From: Methanothermobacter sp. K4
GTDB taxonomy: Archaea; Methanobacteriota; Methanobacteria; Methanobacteriales; Methanothermobacteraceae
Assembly (NCBI RefSeq): GCF_022014235.1
Contig: NZ_JAKLTD010000003.1
Location: 1-64,000, forward strand
Reading direction: 5' to 3'
DNA length: 64,000 nucleotides
Part shown: positions 46,734 through 57,401 of the stretch, in pieces
How positions within the stretch are numbered: the first letter of the stretch is position 1
How the letters are laid out: every line of letters begins with the position of its first letter
Position numbers and translations under genes: made by a program
The notes under the pieces: model-generated
Seen by the model: the letters and a program-made list of their open reading frames with translations, nothing else
The model's database searches: none
What the model was told of the DNA's origin: nothing

Positions 46734-47528
46734 ATGGATATTGCTCTTAAGGAAAAAACTGATACCGAAATGGTCTTTGTGGTCACTGGCGTAACCGTTC
46801 CATTCATAAACGCCATAAGGAGGATCTGCATGATGGAGGTCCCCAAACTGGCAATTGAGTACGTTAACATGTACAGGAACGACGCCAGGATGTTTGATGA
46901 GGTACTCGCCCACAGGCTTGGACTGGTACCCCTCAAAGCTGACCCTGAATTCATTGAGGGCCTGAAAATGCCTGAGGAGTGTGACTGTGAGGAGTACTGC
47001 TCCGAATGCAGCGTATCCTTCACACTCAAAAAGAAGGGTCCCGGTGTCGTCTACTCCAGGGATCTTCTGTCAGAGACACCTGCAGTCAAACCTGTATATC
47101 CCGATATACCCCTTGTGAAGCTGGGGGATGAGGATGAGGTTGAACTGGAGGCTATTGCACAGCTCGGCGTGGGAAGGGATCATGCCAAATGGGAGCCCAC
47201 AACCGCATGCGCATACAAGTACTACCCAGTGATAACATTCACAGAGGAATGCGATGAGTGCCTTGAATGTGTGGATGCATGTCCAAGGGAAGTTCTTGGA
47301 GGCGAATCAGGGAAACCTGAGGTGCTTGACGTTGAAAACTGTTCAATGTGCAAGAGCTGTGTGAGGGCATGTGATAAAGGGGCCATAAATGTGGGATATG
47401 AGGAAGGCAAGTTCATATTCAGGATAGAGACCGACGGATCAGTTGACCCCCAGGATGTCATTCTTAAGGCATGTGACATCCTCAGAGACAAGGCAGAAAG
47501 GGTAATAACATTTTGTGAAGGAGGCTAA
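46734..47528 (+). CDS. rpoD: RNA polymerase subunit D with ferredoxin-like domain
   Basis: This 264-residue alpha-like subunit pairs with RpoL to nucleate polymerase assembly. After the dimerisation part (VPFINAIRRICMMEVPKLAI) comes an inserted ferredoxin-like domain with two complete cysteine sets, CDECLECVDACP and CSMCKSCVRACDKG, so two [4Fe-4S] clusters are expected. The ATG at 46734 follows the rps11 stop directly; a longer frame from 46686 lies inside rps11. Confidence 0.96.
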   Translation: MDIALKEKTDTEMVFVVTGVTVPFINAIRRICMMEVPKLAIEYVNMYRNDARMFDEVLAHRLGLVPLKADPEFIEGLKMPEECDCEEYCSECSVSFTLKKKGPGVVYSRDLLSETPAVKPVYPDIPLVKLGDEDEVELEAIAQLGVGRDHAKWEPTTACAYKYYPVITFTEECDECLECVDACPREVLGGESGKPEVLDVENCSMCKSCVRACDKGAINVGYEEGKFIFRIETDGSVDPQDVILKACDILRDKAERVITFCEGG

Positions 47529-47531
47529 GCC

Positions 47532-47897
47532 ATGGCTAGGAAGATTACCAAGACAAATCCCAATCTCATAAAACTCATACGCAACCTCAGAAAAAAATCA
47601 TCCCAGGAGGGCGCGGCGATCTGGAAGGACGTTGCAAGGAGGCTCGAAAGACCCACAAGGAACAGGGCCGCGGTTAACATTTCCAAGATAAACAGGTACA
47701 CAGATGAAAATGAAACAGTCATCGTGCCTGGAAAGGTCCTTGGAAGCGGGAGCCTTGACCACAAGGTTCAGGTTGTCGCCCTATCATTTTCACAGACAGC
47801 TAGGGATAAGATAGAGGGTGCTGGTGGAGAGTGCCTGACACTCGGAAAGATCGTTGAAGAGAATCCGGCCATAAAGAACATCAGGATAATAGAATAA
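47532..47897 (+). CDS. rpl18e: Ribosomal protein eL18
   Basis: This 121-residue L15-like fold protein has [39 protein letters not shown] and [15 protein letters not shown]. Confidence 0.95.
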   Translation: MARKITKTNPNLIKLIRNLRKKSSQEGAAIWKDVARRLERPTRNRAAVNISKINRYTDENETVIVPGKVLGSGSLDHKVQVVALSFSQTARDKIEGAGGECLTLGKIVEENPAIKNIRIIE

Positions 47898-47908
47898 AGG
47901 TGTTGCTC

Positions 47909-48331
47909 ATGATCATCAATGGAGAAGGACATATCCTTGGAAGACTGGCAAGTGTGGTCAGCCAGAAACTCCTGGAAGGGGAGGAAGTGGTTGTCCTCAA
48001 TGCTGAGAAAATCATAATCACAGGCTCAAAGCAGTGGGCATACAGCAAGTACAAGCAGAGAATTGACAGGGCCAGCATATCAAACCCCCGCAGAATGGGT
48101 CCAAAGTACCCGAGAAGACCCGACGACATATTCAGAAGAACCGTGAGGGGAATGCTCCCCTACAGGAAATCAAGGGGCAGAGAGGCCTTCAAGGGACTGA
48201 AGGCATATGTTGGCGTTCCAAGGGAATTCAAGGACGAAGAAATGGTTGAAATACCTGAGGCCAGGGCAGGTAACATAAAGAAGGGAATGGAGCTTGGAGA
48301 GATATCAGAACTTCTGGGCGCTAAATTCTAA
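47909..48331 (+). CDS. rpl13: Ribosomal protein uL13
   Basis: This 140-residue L13 contains [30 protein letters not shown]-like [14 protein letters not shown], and the archaeal [20 protein letters not shown]. The ATG at 47909 is six bases after GGTG; a GTG at 47900 is less likely because it lies within that site. Confidence 0.95.
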   Translation: MIINGEGHILGRLASVVSQKLLEGEEVVVLNAEKIIITGSKQWAYSKYKQRIDRASISNPRRMGPKYPRRPDDIFRRTVRGMLPYRKSRGREAFKGLKAYVGVPREFKDEEMVEIPEARAGNIKKGMELGEISELLGAKF

Positions 48332-48347
48332 GTTAGGGAGTGTAATC

Positions 48348-48749
48348 ATGAGGAAGGTTATTCACACAAGCGGCAAAAGGAAAACCGCCATTGCAAGGGG
48401 AACCATCAGTGAAGGTAAGGGTAGAGTGAGGATCAATAAGGTGCCTGTTGAACTCTACACCCCTGAACTTGCAAGGCTCAAGATCATGGAACCACTGCAG
48501 CTGGCCGGCGATATCGTTAATGATGTGGACATAAACATCAGGGTCGTCGGAGGCGGAATCGTGGGTCAGGCAGAGGCTGCAAGGATGGTCATAGCCAGGG
48601 GCCTCGTGGAATGGACAGGGGACATGGACCTCAAGGAGAAGTTTGTGAGGTATGACAGGACAATGCTTGTAGGGGACCCCAGGCGTTCAGAGCCCAAGAA
48701 GTACGGTGGACGCGGCGCCCGTGCAAGGAGACAGAAGAGTTACAGGTAG
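48348..48749 (+). CDS. rps9: Ribosomal protein uS9
   Basis: This 133-residue S9 ends in the basic tail [18 protein letters not shown] that reaches the P-site tRNA; the N-terminus is [20 protein letters not shown]. The ATG at 48348 follows GGAGTG; a longer frame begins inside rpl13. Confidence 0.96.
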   Translation: MRKVIHTSGKRKTAIARGTISEGKGRVRINKVPVELYTPELARLKIMEPLQLAGDIVNDVDINIRVVGGGIVGQAEAARMVIARGLVEWTGDMDLKEKFVRYDRTMLVGDPRRSEPKKYGGRGARARRQKSYR

Positions 48750-48759
48750 ATCAAACGAT

Positions 48760-48775
48760 AACTTTATATATTTTT
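48760..48775 (+). promoter_or_regulatory. Internal promoter before rpoN
   Basis: AACTTTATATATTTTT is a strong archaeal TATA box about 34-49 bases before the rpoN ATG and just after the rps9 stop. It could drive a separate rpoN / tRNA-Pro / rpoK transcript. Confidence 0.65.
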
Positions 48776-48808
48776 ATTTTATAAAATTAAAGAGTAGAAT
48801 GATTCAGT

Positions 48809-48976
48809 ATGATTCCAGTAAGATGTTTAAGCTGCGGAAAACCGGTATCAGCCTATTTCAATGAGTATCAGAAAAGAGTGGCTGATGGAGAGGACCCCAA
48901 GGATGTACTTGATGACCTGGGTCTTAAGAGGTACTGCTGCAGACGAATGTTAATTTCACATGTTGAGACATGGTAG
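48809..48976 (+). CDS. rpoN: RNA polymerase subunit N
   Basis: This 55-residue zinc protein, the homologue of eukaryotic Rpb10, binds the D/L platform. It reads [17 protein letters not shown]...[20 protein letters not shown], with CxxC and CC as zinc ligands. The tRNA-Pro gene starts at the very next base after its TAG. Confidence 0.96.
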   Translation: MIPVRCLSCGKPVSAYFNEYQKRVADGEDPKDVLDDLGLKRYCCRRMLISHVETW

Positions 48977-49099
<123 letters not shown>

Positions 49100-49149
49100 T
49101 CAAAACAATCCAAGAACCTCTATTTTAAGTTTTTCTTGGAGGCAATGAA

Positions 49150-49329
49150 ATGGCGTCAAAAAAACTCACACGTTTTGAAAGGGCTAGGTTGATAGGTGCC
49201 AGGGCACTCCAGATATCCATGGGTGCAAGGCCCCAGGTTGAGATTCAGGAGTCACTGGACCCTGTTGATATAGCCAGGAAGGAACTTGAAAAGAAGGTAA
49301 TGCCACTGGATGTTAGAAGAGACAAATAA
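49150..49329 (+). CDS. rpoK: RNA polymerase subunit K
   Basis: This 59-residue homologue of Rpb6/omega stabilises polymerase. It reads [20 protein letters not shown], then GARPQVEI and ending [11 protein letters not shown], the conserved core. GGAGG lies eight bases before the ATG. It follows the tRNA-Pro gene by 50 bases. Confidence 0.96.
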   Translation: MASKKLTRFERARLIGARALQISMGARPQVEIQESLDPVDIARKELEKKVMPLDVRRDK

Positions 49330-49380
49330 ACTCTAATAAACCACTATTTTTCCATGTAGAGTTTATTGTGAGGTGTTTTT

Positions 49381-50631
49381 GTGGAAAGTATAATTGAAGA
49401 TGTTCGAGTAAGAAAAATTCTTGACAGCAGGGGAAACCCAACAGTTGAGGTTGATGTTATAACCTGGAACGGCTTTGGAAGGGCGGCGGCCCCCAGCGGT
49501 GCAAGTACAGGTTCCAGGGAGGTCACCGCATTCCCATCAGGTGGAGTTGATGAGATCATAACAGAGGTTGAGGATATAATCTCATCAGAACTCATAGGGA
49601 TGGATGCCGTTGACCTGCAGGACATAGACCTCGTTTTAAAGGAGATTGATGGAACCGAGAACCTCTCATCACTTGGGGGAAACACTGTGGTGGCTGTCTC
49701 AATGGCAACCGCCAGGGCGGCTGCTTCATCGTACAACATGCCCCTCTACAGGTTCCTTGGCGGTAACCTTGCAACTGCCATACCATACCCCCTGGGTAAC
49801 ATGATAAACGGGGGAGCCCATGCCGGAGAGAACGCACCCGACATACAGGAGTTCCTCGTGGTGCCTGTGGGTGCGGAGGACATAACCGAGGCGGTATTTG
49901 CAAATGCAGCAGTCCATAAGAGGATAAGGGAACTCATACAGAAAAAGGACCCCTCCTTCACGGGGGGTAAGGGTGATGAGGGAGGATGGGTGCCGAGCCT
50001 ATCAAACCATGATGCCCTGGAGATACAGGTAAAAGCCTGTGAGGAGGTCACAGATGAACTCGGCGTTGAGGTAAGGCCATCACTGGACCTGGCAGCAAGT
50101 GAATTCTGGGACCCCGAGACAGAAAAATACGTCTACAAACAGGAGAAGGTCCAGAAGGACACCGGTGAACAGATAGAGTTTGTCAGGGAGATCATCGAGA
50201 CCTACGACATGTACTATGTTGAGGACCCCTTCCATGAGGGTGACTTCGAAGGATTCTCTGAACTCACATCACTTGTAGGGGACCGCTGCATAATCTGCGG
50301 TGACGACATCTTTGTAACCAACAGGGAGATACTCAGGGAGGGCATAGAGATGGGTGCCGCCAATGGTATAATAATCAAACCAAACCAGATAGGCACACTC
50401 ACAGACACCTACCTGACAGTCAAACTTGCCCTTGAGAACCGTTACACACCTGTGGTCTCCCACAGGTCAGGTGAGACAACAGATGATACAATAGCCCACC
50501 TTGCAGTGGCATTCGGCGCACCACTCATCAAGACAGGTGCCATAGGCGGCGAGAGGATAGCCAAACTGAATGAACTCATACGCATACAGGAAGAGATTCC
50601 ATATTCCACCATGGCTGAACTGCCATTTTAA
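49381..50631 (+). CDS. eno: Enolase
   Basis: This 416-residue enzyme interconverts 2-phosphoglycerate and phosphoenolpyruvate. It shows [25 protein letters not shown] (Ser loop), the acidic metal ligands in [11 protein letters not shown], the catalytic Lys in [11 protein letters not shown], and [10 protein letters not shown]. The GTG start follows AGGTG. Its place among rpoK and rps2 is conserved in archaea. Confidence 0.96.
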   Translation: MESIIEDVRVRKILDSRGNPTVEVDVITWNGFGRAAAPSGASTGSREVTAFPSGGVDEIITEVEDIISSELIGMDAVDLQDIDLVLKEIDGTENLSSLGGNTVVAVSMATARAAASSYNMPLYRFLGGNLATAIPYPLGNMINGGAHAGENAPDIQEFLVVPVGAEDITEAVFANAAVHKRIRELIQKKDPSFTGGKGDEGGWVPSLSNHDALEIQVKACEEVTDELGVEVRPSLDLAASEFWDPETEKYVYKQEKVQKDTGEQIEFVREIIETYDMYYVEDPFHEGDFEGFSELTSLVGDRCIICGDDIFVTNREILREGIEMGAANGIIIKPNQIGTLTDTYLTVKLALENRYTPVVSHRSGETTDDTIAHLAVAFGAPLIKTGAIGGERIAKLNELIRIQEEIPYSTMAELPF

Positions 50632-50655
50632 CATCAAACTTACTGAGGTGATATA

Positions 50656-51252
50656 TTGTCAGAACTACTGATACCACTAGACAAATACCTTGCAGCAGGA
50701 CTGCACATTGGAACACAGCAGAAAACAGCTGATATGGAGAAATACATCTACCGTGTAAGATCAGATGGACTCTACGTCCTTGATATAAGGAAAACAAATG
50801 ACAGGATAATAGCGGCCTCAAAGTTCCTTGCAAAGTATGAGCCAGACGATATACTGGCCGTATCAACCAGGCAGTATGGACAGGAACCTGTCAGGAAATT
50901 CGGTGAGGTGACAGGTGCAAGGACAATACCAGGCAGATTCATCCCGGGGACACTGACAAACCCCAACTATTCCAAGTTCATTGAACCACAGGTGCTGGTT
51001 GCCACCGATCCAAGATCAGATTCACAGGCAATAGTCGAGGCCAAACAGATAGGCCTGCCTGTCGTGGCACTCTGCGACACAGAGAACCTCCTTGGAAATG
51101 TTGACATTGCAATACCCGTCAACAACAAGGGCCGTAAGGCCATAGCCCTTGTATACTGGCTCCTGGCAAGGCAGCTGCTCAGGGAGAAGGGTGTGCTCAA
51201 GGAGGATGAGGACCTGGATGTGCCTCCCACTGAATTCGAACTGAAAATTTAG
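50656..51252 (+). CDS. rps2: Ribosomal protein uS2
   Basis: This 198-residue archaeal S2 starts at TTG (50656) after GGTGAT. It contains [55 protein letters not shown]. It lacks the coiled-coil insertion of bacterial S2. Confidence 0.96.
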   Translation: MSELLIPLDKYLAAGLHIGTQQKTADMEKYIYRVRSDGLYVLDIRKTNDRIIAASKFLAKYEPDDILAVSTRQYGQEPVRKFGEVTGARTIPGRFIPGTLTNPNYSKFIEPQVLVATDPRSDSQAIVEAKQIGLPVVALCDTENLLGNVDIAIPVNNKGRKAIALVYWLLARQLLREKGVLKEDEDLDVPPTEFELKI

Positions 51253-51261
51253 AGTGGTTCT

Positions 51262-52104
51262 ATGATAAGAAGACCTGCAGTGGCGGGAGCTTTCTATGAG
51301 CGGGACCCTGCAGCGCTCAGAAGGCGAATCGAATGGTGCTTCAACCATGAACTGGGGCCAGGTGGCCTGCCAGTCAGGGGTTCCGCCAGGAACATGAAGG
51401 GGGTGATCGCCCCCCACGCAGGTTACATGTACTCAGGACCTGTGGCAGCCCACGCCTACCATGAGCTGGTATCAGATGGTATACCGGAAACATTCGTGAT
51501 AATCTGCCCCAACCACACGGGCATGGGGTCAGGGGTCTCACTGATGCAGAGGGGAGCATGGGAAACACCCCTCGGTGTCGTGGATATTGACAGTGAACTT
51601 GCAGAGGCCATTGTGAGGGAATCAGGCATCATTGATATTGACGGGACCGCCCACCTTGGAGAGCACAGCTGTGAGGTCCATGTACCATTCATCCAGTACT
51701 TCACAGATAAATTCAGGATAGTCCCCATTACCATGTGGATGCAGGACCAGGAGACAGCCACAGACGTTGGACATGCAGTGGCGGCAGCGATTGAGAGGAC
51801 AGAAAGGGATGCGGTGGTCATTGCAAGCACTGACTTCACCCACTACAGCCCCGCCGATGTTGCCGGCTCCATCGACAGCAGGATAATTGAGAGGATAACC
51901 GAAATGGACGATACCGGCATGTACGGCGTTATCACAGAACTCAATGCAACCATGTGTGGTTACGGGCCAGTGGCAGCCAGCATCACAGCATCCAGGATGC
52001 TCGGCGCCAGTGAGTGCAGGCTGTTAAAGTATGCCACGAGTGGTGATATAACAGGGGACCAGAGTTCAGTTGTGGGCTACGCCTCCCTTGTCCTGAGAGG
52101 CTGA
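51262..52104 (+). CDS. MEMO1 family protein
   Basis: This 280-residue protein is related to class III extradiol dioxygenases and human MEMO1. It shows IRRPAVAGAFYERDPAALRR, APHAGYMYSGPVAAHAYH, NHTG, EHSCEVHVPFIQY and STDFTHYSP. The His residues fit a metal site. Its role in archaea is not established, but the gene is regularly found beside mevalonate-pathway genes, as here. Confidence 0.9.
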   Translation: MIRRPAVAGAFYERDPAALRRRIEWCFNHELGPGGLPVRGSARNMKGVIAPHAGYMYSGPVAAHAYHELVSDGIPETFVIICPNHTGMGSGVSLMQRGAWETPLGVVDIDSELAEAIVRESGIIDIDGTAHLGEHSCEVHVPFIQYFTDKFRIVPITMWMQDQETATDVGHAVAAAIERTERDAVVIASTDFTHYSPADVAGSIDSRIIERITEMDDTGMYGVITELNATMCGYGPVAASITASRMLGASECRLLKYATSGDITGDQSSVVGYASLVLRG

Positions 52105-52114
52105 GGGTGAAACC

Positions 52115-53032
52115 TTGAAGTCACGGGCATCAGCACCTGCCAAGGCCATTCTTTTTGGTGAACATGCCGTTGTATATGGTAAACCTGCTATTGCGGCTGC
52201 AATAGATAGAAGGGTGACTGTAACCCTGGGGGATTCATCTGAAAACCGGGTTACCATACCATCACTGGGAGTTGATTTCAGGTCTGAATCCAGCCCCAGG
52301 GGGGGTATTCTTGACTACGTTGGGAGAACCCTCAAACTCTACCATGACGGCTCACCACTCAGTATCCAGATCGAAATGGAGATACCTGTGGGGTCGGGCC
52401 TCGGCTCATCAGCGGCACTCACAGTTGCACTCATAGGGGCCCTTGATGGATACCATGGAAGGGAATCAGAACCTGAGGATACCGCGGCAAGGGCCCACAG
52501 GGTTGAACTCGAAGTCCAGGGAGCCGCAAGTCCCCTTGACACCACAGTGAGCACATATGGCGGCATGGTGTACCTTGACAGTCAGAGGAATGTGGAAAAA
52601 TTTGATGCAGGGCTGCATGATCTTGTAATAGCGCACCTGGACCATTCAGGTGACACTGCAGAGATGGTTGCAGGTGTCGCAGAGCTCCGCAGCAGGTTCC
52701 CGGATGTCATGGATGGAATCATGGATGCGGTTGAAATGATAACCCTCAGGGCCTACAGGGCCCTCCTGAGTAACAGCCCGGAACCCATAGGGGACCTCAT
52801 GAACATAAACCAGGGGCTCCTTGACGCCATGGGCGTGTCCACAGGGGAACTTTCAATGATGGTCTATGAGGCCAGGAGGGCAGGCGCAGCAGGCTCCAAG
52901 ATCACAGGTGCCGGCGGAGGCGGGAGCATAATAGCATACTGTCCTGGCTGCGCAGAAGAGGTTGCTGAGGCCCTCAACAGGAACTGGAATGCAATGAAGG
53001 CCAGTTTTTCAGAAGAGGGTCTGATTCGATAA
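52115..53032 (+). CDS. mvk: Mevalonate kinase
   Basis: This 305-residue GHMP kinase makes 5-phosphomevalonate. It has APAKAILFGEHAVVYG at the start, the ATP loop PVGSGLGSSAALT, and KITGAGGGGSI near the end. The TTG start at 52115 has GGGTGA upstream. It begins the isoprenoid block. Confidence 0.93.
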   Translation: MKSRASAPAKAILFGEHAVVYGKPAIAAAIDRRVTVTLGDSSENRVTIPSLGVDFRSESSPRGGILDYVGRTLKLYHDGSPLSIQIEMEIPVGSGLGSSAALTVALIGALDGYHGRESEPEDTAARAHRVELEVQGAASPLDTTVSTYGGMVYLDSQRNVEKFDAGLHDLVIAHLDHSGDTAEMVAGVAELRSRFPDVMDGIMDAVEMITLRAYRALLSNSPEPIGDLMNINQGLLDAMGVSTGELSMMVYEARRAGAAGSKITGAGGGGSIIAYCPGCAEEVAEALNRNWNAMKASFSEEGLIR

Positions 53033-53061
53033 AAACTCTTATCACTTAAAGGGGCATCTTG

Positions 53062-53856
53062 ATGATCATTCTCAAAGTAGGTGGAAGTGTAATTACCAGA
53101 AAGGACTCTGAGGAACCTGAGATAGATGCGGAAAACCTTCAGAGGATAGCCTCAGAGATCTCAGACGCTTCACCATCATCACTCATGATAATACATGGGG
53201 CCGGATCATTCGGCCACCCATTCGCAGGAAAATACAGGATAGGATCTGAAATAAAGGATGAGGAGGAATTCAGAAAGCGGAGATTTGGATCCGCACTCAC
53301 ACAGAACTGGGTCAGGAAACTCAACACATACATATGTGACGCTCTCCTTGGTGAGGGAATACCGGCGGTCTCCATGCCCCCATCAGCATTCATAAGGGCT
53401 GAGAATGGCCGCATCAGGGATGCTGATCTTTCAATGATAAAATCCTACCTGGAGGAGGGGATGGTCCCTGTAAGTTACGGTGACGTGGTCCTTGATTCAA
53501 ACACCAGCGTGAGGTTCTCTGTGATATCCGGGGACCAACTCATAAACCACTTTTCCATCAGGTTAAGGCCAGAGAGGGTCATACTGGGAACAGATGTGGA
53601 CGGGGTTTACACCAGAAATCCAAAGAAATACCCTGATGCAAGGCTTCTTGATGTTATAGGATCCCTTGATGACCTCGAATCCCTTGATGGGACAGTGAAC
53701 ACCGATGTTACAGGTGGAATGGTTGGTAAGGTGAGGGAACTCCTGGTCCTCGCAGAGAGGGGTATAGAATCAGAGATAATAAATGCAGGTGTGCCTGGAA
53801 ATATCCTGAAGGCCCTCCGTGGAGAGGCTGTGAGGGGCACCAGGATCAGAAAATAG
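53062..53856 (+). CDS. ipk: Isopentenyl phosphate kinase
   Basis: This 264-residue amino-acid-kinase-fold enzyme phosphorylates isopentenyl phosphate, the last ATP step of the archaeal modified mevalonate route. LKVGGSVIT, HGAGSFGHPFAGKY (with the substrate-binding His) and GTDVDGVYTRNPKKYP are visible. The M. thermautotrophicus enzyme has been crystallised. The ATG at 53062 is preferred to the TTG just before it. Confidence 0.93.
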   Translation: MIILKVGGSVITRKDSEEPEIDAENLQRIASEISDASPSSLMIIHGAGSFGHPFAGKYRIGSEIKDEEEFRKRRFGSALTQNWVRKLNTYICDALLGEGIPAVSMPPSAFIRAENGRIRDADLSMIKSYLEEGMVPVSYGDVVLDSNTSVRFSVISGDQLINHFSIRLRPERVILGTDVDGVYTRNPKKYPDARLLDVIGSLDDLESLDGTVNTDVTGGMVGKVRELLVLAERGIESEIINAGVPGNILKALRGEAVRGTRIRK

Positions 53857-53867
53857 ATCATTCATAT

Positions 53868-54014
53868 CACGATCATAACCTGATAGTTCAGGGTTACAAT
53901 TGAAGGGAAAATTTGAAGGCCAGATCATAACGATTCAGATCATCAATTAAGGAATTAAAGACACGATCATAACCTGATAGTTCAGGGTTATCAATTAAGG
54001 GAAATTTGAAGGGC
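53868..54014 (+). repeat. Three-copy degenerate repeat before the IDI-2 gene
   Basis: Copies at 53868 and 53962 share CACGATCATAACCTGATAGT and the following TCAGGGTTA; a shorter copy near 53922 keeps GATCATAAC, TTCAG and ATCAATTAAGG. Each full copy holds the imperfect palindrome AACCTGA-TAGT-TCAGGGTT. The unit fills the 164-base gap between ipk and fni and could be an operator, an RNA hairpin series, or duplicated filler. Confidence 0.85.
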
Positions 54015-54020
54015 GTTAAA

Positions 54021-55067
54021 ATGATTTCGGATAGAAAACTGGAGCATTTAATCCTGTGCACAAGCTGTGACGTGGAGTACAGGAAGAGGACAGGGTTCGA
54101 GGAAATTGAAATAGTTCACAGGGCCATACCTGAGATAAACAGGGAAAAAATAGATATAGGCCTGGATTTCCTGGGTAAGGAGCTTTCATCACCCATAATG
54201 ATAAGTGCAATCACTGGGGGCCACCCGGCAGCCCTCAAAATAAACAGAGAACTTGCAAGGGCCGCAGAGGAACTCGGAATTGCACTTGGACTTGGAAGCC
54301 AGAGGGCCGGTGTTGAACACCCGGAGGTTGAGGAGACCTATAGCATAGCAAGGAGGGAGGCACCATCAGCTTTGCTCGTGGGTAACATTGGAAGCTCCCA
54401 CCTTGAATATGCAGAGAGGGCAGTTGAGATGATAGACGCGGATGCACTCGCAGTGCACCTCAACCCCCTACAGGAGTCAATACAACCAGGAGGCGACGTG
54501 GACTCAAAAGGGGCCCTCGAATCCATATCAACGATTGTGGAGTCCATGGATGTCCCTGTAATGGTCAAGGAGACAGGTGCAGGTATATCCTCAGAGGACG
54601 CCATAAAACTAGAAGCATGTGGAGTGGCGGCCATAGACGTTGCAGGTGCAGGCGGCACCAGCTGGGCCGCAGTTGAAACCTACCGTGCAGATGACAGATA
54701 CATGGGTGAGCTGTTCTGGGACTGGGGAATACCCACCGCTGCAAGCACCGTGGAGGTTGCAGAGTCAGTGAACGTGCCCGTGATCGCATCAGGGGGTATA
54801 AGAAGTGGAATTGACGCTGCAAAGGCCATAGCCCTCGGCGCAACGATGGCTGGAATAGCACTCCCGGTACTTGAAGCGGCAGCCCAGGGCTACAGGGCCG
54901 TTATGAAGGTAATTGAAAGGTTCAACGAGGCACTTAAAACCGCCATGTACCTTGCAGGTGCAGAAACACTTGACGATCTCAGAAATTCACAGGTCATAAT
55001 AATGGGCCGAACCAGAGAATGGCTAAATGAAAGGGGCTTTGAAACAATAAAATACGCCAGGAGGTAA
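54021..55067 (+). CDS. fni: Isopentenyl-diphosphate delta-isomerase type 2
   Basis: This FMN- and NADPH-dependent enzyme converts IPP to DMAPP. The 348-residue protein has [65 protein letters not shown] and [19 protein letters not shown], covering the flavin and substrate sites. The ATG at 54021 ([10 protein letters not shown]) is preferred; an upstream frame reaches 54006. Confidence 0.93.
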   Translation: MISDRKLEHLILCTSCDVEYRKRTGFEEIEIVHRAIPEINREKIDIGLDFLGKELSSPIMISAITGGHPAALKINRELARAAEELGIALGLGSQRAGVEHPEVEETYSIARREAPSALLVGNIGSSHLEYAERAVEMIDADALAVHLNPLQESIQPGGDVDSKGALESISTIVESMDVPVMVKETGAGISSEDAIKLEACGVAAIDVAGAGGTSWAAVETYRADDRYMGELFWDWGIPTAASTVEVAESVNVPVIASGGIRSGIDAAKAIALGATMAGIALPVLEAAAQGYRAVMKVIERFNEALKTAMYLAGAETLDDLRNSQVIIMGRTREWLNERGFETIKYARR

Positions 55068-55071
55068 TAAT

Positions 55072-56424
55072 TTGAGCGTAGAAGTAATAGCGATCGGCGG
55101 ATACGAGGAAGTAGGTAAGAACATGTCCGCCGTTAAGGTGGGGGATGATGTTGTAATATTTGACATGGGGATTCACCTTGACAGGGTTCACATACATGAG
55201 GACACGGACATCGCAAGGATGCACAGCCTGGACCTCATAGAGAGGGGTGTCATACCGGATGATACACTCATGAAGGACGTTGATGGGAAGGTCAGGGCAA
55301 TAGTGTTCACACACGGTCACCTGGACCACATAGGGGCAGTTGCAAAGCTGGCCCACAGGTACCAGGCCCCCATAATAGCAACACCCTACACAATAGCACT
55401 CATAGAGAGGACCATAAAGGCAGAGCGAAAGTTCAATGTCCTCAACACACTCCAGGTCCTCAATGCAGGGAAGAAGTGCCAGATATCCCCCGGGATAACA
55501 CTGGAGTTCATACAGTCAACCCACAGTATACCACAGTCAGTCATAGCAGCACTCCACACACCTGAGGGTATAATAGTCTATGCACTTGACTTCAAATTCG
55601 ATGACCACCAGAAGATATCACCACCACCAGACTACCACCGCCTCAGGGAGCTTGGAAGGAAGGGAGTCCTTGCAATGATAGTTGAAACAACCAGGGCCAA
55701 CGAGAAACAGGAGGTCAAGACACACTCAGAGAAGGTTGCAAGGATAGTCCTTGAGGATATAATGAAGAACCCCCTTGAGGAGAGGAATGGAATGATAGTG
55801 ACCACCTTCTCCTCCCACATGGAGCGTATACAGGCCATAAGTGACATAGCATCACAGAGCGACAGGCAGATGCTCCTCCTTGGAAGGTCAATGGAGAGGT
55901 ACTGTGGACTCGCAGAGGCCATGGGCATACTCAAACTCCCGGAGAACGCCAGCATATACGGGAGCCCCAAGGCTGTTAACAGGGCCCTTGCACGCGCAGA
56001 GGCAAAGCGTGAGGATTACCTCCTCATCACAACGGGTCACCAGGGGGAACCCGATGCGCTGCTGCCGAGGATAGCCAATGCAAAGACCCAGTTCAGGATA
56101 AAGAGGGGTGACAATGTGGTGATATCAGCCCCTGTCATACCCAACCCAATGAACGTTGCAAACAGGAACCTCATGGAGAGGCGCCTGGCATCAAGCGGTG
56201 CAAGGATCTACACAAATGCACACGTATCCGGGCATGCGGGAAGGGAGGACCACAGGGACTTCATAAGGATGCTCAACCCCATGCACATAATACCCGCCCA
56301 CGGCGACCTCAGCATGCTCTCGGCCTACGCCGAGATAGCAGAGGAGGAGGGCTACAAGCTGGGTAACGACATACACATCTTGAGGAATGGACAGGCACAG
56401 GTATTTAATGGAGGTATCCGATGA
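55072..56424 (+). CDS. rnj: RNase J family beta-CASP ribonuclease
   Basis: This 450-residue metallo-beta-lactamase/beta-CASP nuclease is an archaeal 5'-3' exoribonuclease of the RNase J type. Metal motif [15 protein letters not shown], then [17 protein letters not shown] in the CASP region and PAHGD at the end. It starts at TTG (55072) after GGAGGT. It sits between two isoprenoid genes, overlapping idsA by ATGA, an odd but repeated archaeal arrangement. Confidence 0.92.
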   Translation: MSVEVIAIGGYEEVGKNMSAVKVGDDVVIFDMGIHLDRVHIHEDTDIARMHSLDLIERGVIPDDTLMKDVDGKVRAIVFTHGHLDHIGAVAKLAHRYQAPIIATPYTIALIERTIKAERKFNVLNTLQVLNAGKKCQISPGITLEFIQSTHSIPQSVIAALHTPEGIIVYALDFKFDDHQKISPPPDYHRLRELGRKGVLAMIVETTRANEKQEVKTHSEKVARIVLEDIMKNPLEERNGMIVTTFSSHMERIQAISDIASQSDRQMLLLGRSMERYCGLAEAMGILKLPENASIYGSPKAVNRALARAEAKREDYLLITTGHQGEPDALLPRIANAKTQFRIKRGDNVVISAPVIPNPMNVANRNLMERRLASSGARIYTNAHVSGHAGREDHRDFIRMLNPMHIIPAHGDLSMLSAYAEIAEEEGYKLGNDIHILRNGQAQVFNGGIR

Positions 56425-57398
56425 CGGAAGTATTAGATATTCTCAGAAAGTACTCTGAAGTGGCCGATAAGAGGATAATGGAGTGCATCAGCGACATAAC
56501 ACCTGATACACTCCTTAAGGCATCAGAACACCTCATAACAGAGGGTGGTAAGAAGATAAGACCTTCACTGGCACTCCTGAGCTGTGAGGCTGTAGGCGGA
56601 GACCCTGAGGACGCTGCAGGGGTGGCGGCGGCCATAGAACTGATTCACACATTCTCCCTCATCCACGACGATATAATGGATGATGATGAGATGAGGCGCG
56701 GGGAACCCTCAGTCCATGTCATCTGGGGTGAACCCATGGCCATACTTGCAGGGGACGTCCTCTTCTCCAAGGCCTTCGAGGCTGTCATCAGGAACGGGGA
56801 CTCAGAAAGGGTGAAGGATGCCCTCGCAGTGGTTGTTGACTCATGCGTTAAGATATGTGAGGGCCAGGCCCTTGACATGGGCTTTGAGGAGAGACTGGAC
56901 GTCACAGAGGATGAGTACATGGAGATGATCTACAAGAAGACCGCAGCCCTCATCGCAGCAGCAACAAAGGCAGGAGCCATAATGGGTGGCGCATCAGAGA
57001 GAGAGGTTGAGGCCCTGGAGGACTACGGAAAATTCATTGGCCTGGCATTCCAGATCCACGACGACTACCTGGATGTGGTAAGTGATGAGGAATCCCTGGG
57101 CAAACCTGTGGGTAGTGACATAGCAGAGGGTAAGATGACCCTCATGGTGGTCAAGGCCCTTGAGGGGGCATCAGAGGAGGACAGGGAGAGACTCATATCA
57201 ATCCTTGGATCAGGCGATGAGGGCCTTGTCGCTGAGGCCATAGAGATCTTTGAACGCTACGGTGCAACCCAGTATGCCCATGAGGTGGCCCTTGACTATG
57301 TGAGGATGGCCAAGGAGCGCCTTGAGATACTTGAAGACTCAGATGCAAGGAAAGCCCTCATTAGGATAGCTGACTTTGTACTTGAAAGGGAACACTAG
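56421..57398 (+). CDS. idsA: Short-chain prenyl diphosphate synthase IdsA
   Basis: The bifunctional farnesyl/geranylgeranyl diphosphate synthase makes the C20 chains of archaeal lipids. The 325-residue protein has the first Asp-rich motif in [13 protein letters not shown] and the second in [11 protein letters not shown], with GGKKIRPSL for IPP binding. The ATG overlaps the RNase J stop. The enzyme was characterised in this genus. Confidence 0.94.
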   Translation: MTEVLDILRKYSEVADKRIMECISDITPDTLLKASEHLITEGGKKIRPSLALLSCEAVGGDPEDAAGVAAAIELIHTFSLIHDDIMDDDEMRRGEPSVHVIWGEPMAILAGDVLFSKAFEAVIRNGDSERVKDALAVVVDSCVKICEGQALDMGFEERLDVTEDEYMEMIYKKTAALIAAATKAGAIMGGASEREVEALEDYGKFIGLAFQIHDDYLDVVSDEESLGKPVGSDIAEGKMTLMVVKALEGASEEDRERLISILGSGDEGLVAEAIEIFERYGATQYAHEVALDYVRMAKERLEILEDSDARKALIRIADFVLEREH

Positions 57399-57401
57399 GT
57401 G

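Noticed and set aside
47222-47420. Separate ferredoxin gene after rpoD
   Set aside because: The cysteine motifs are in frame inside RpoD with no internal start site, and this insertion is known in archaeal RpoD.
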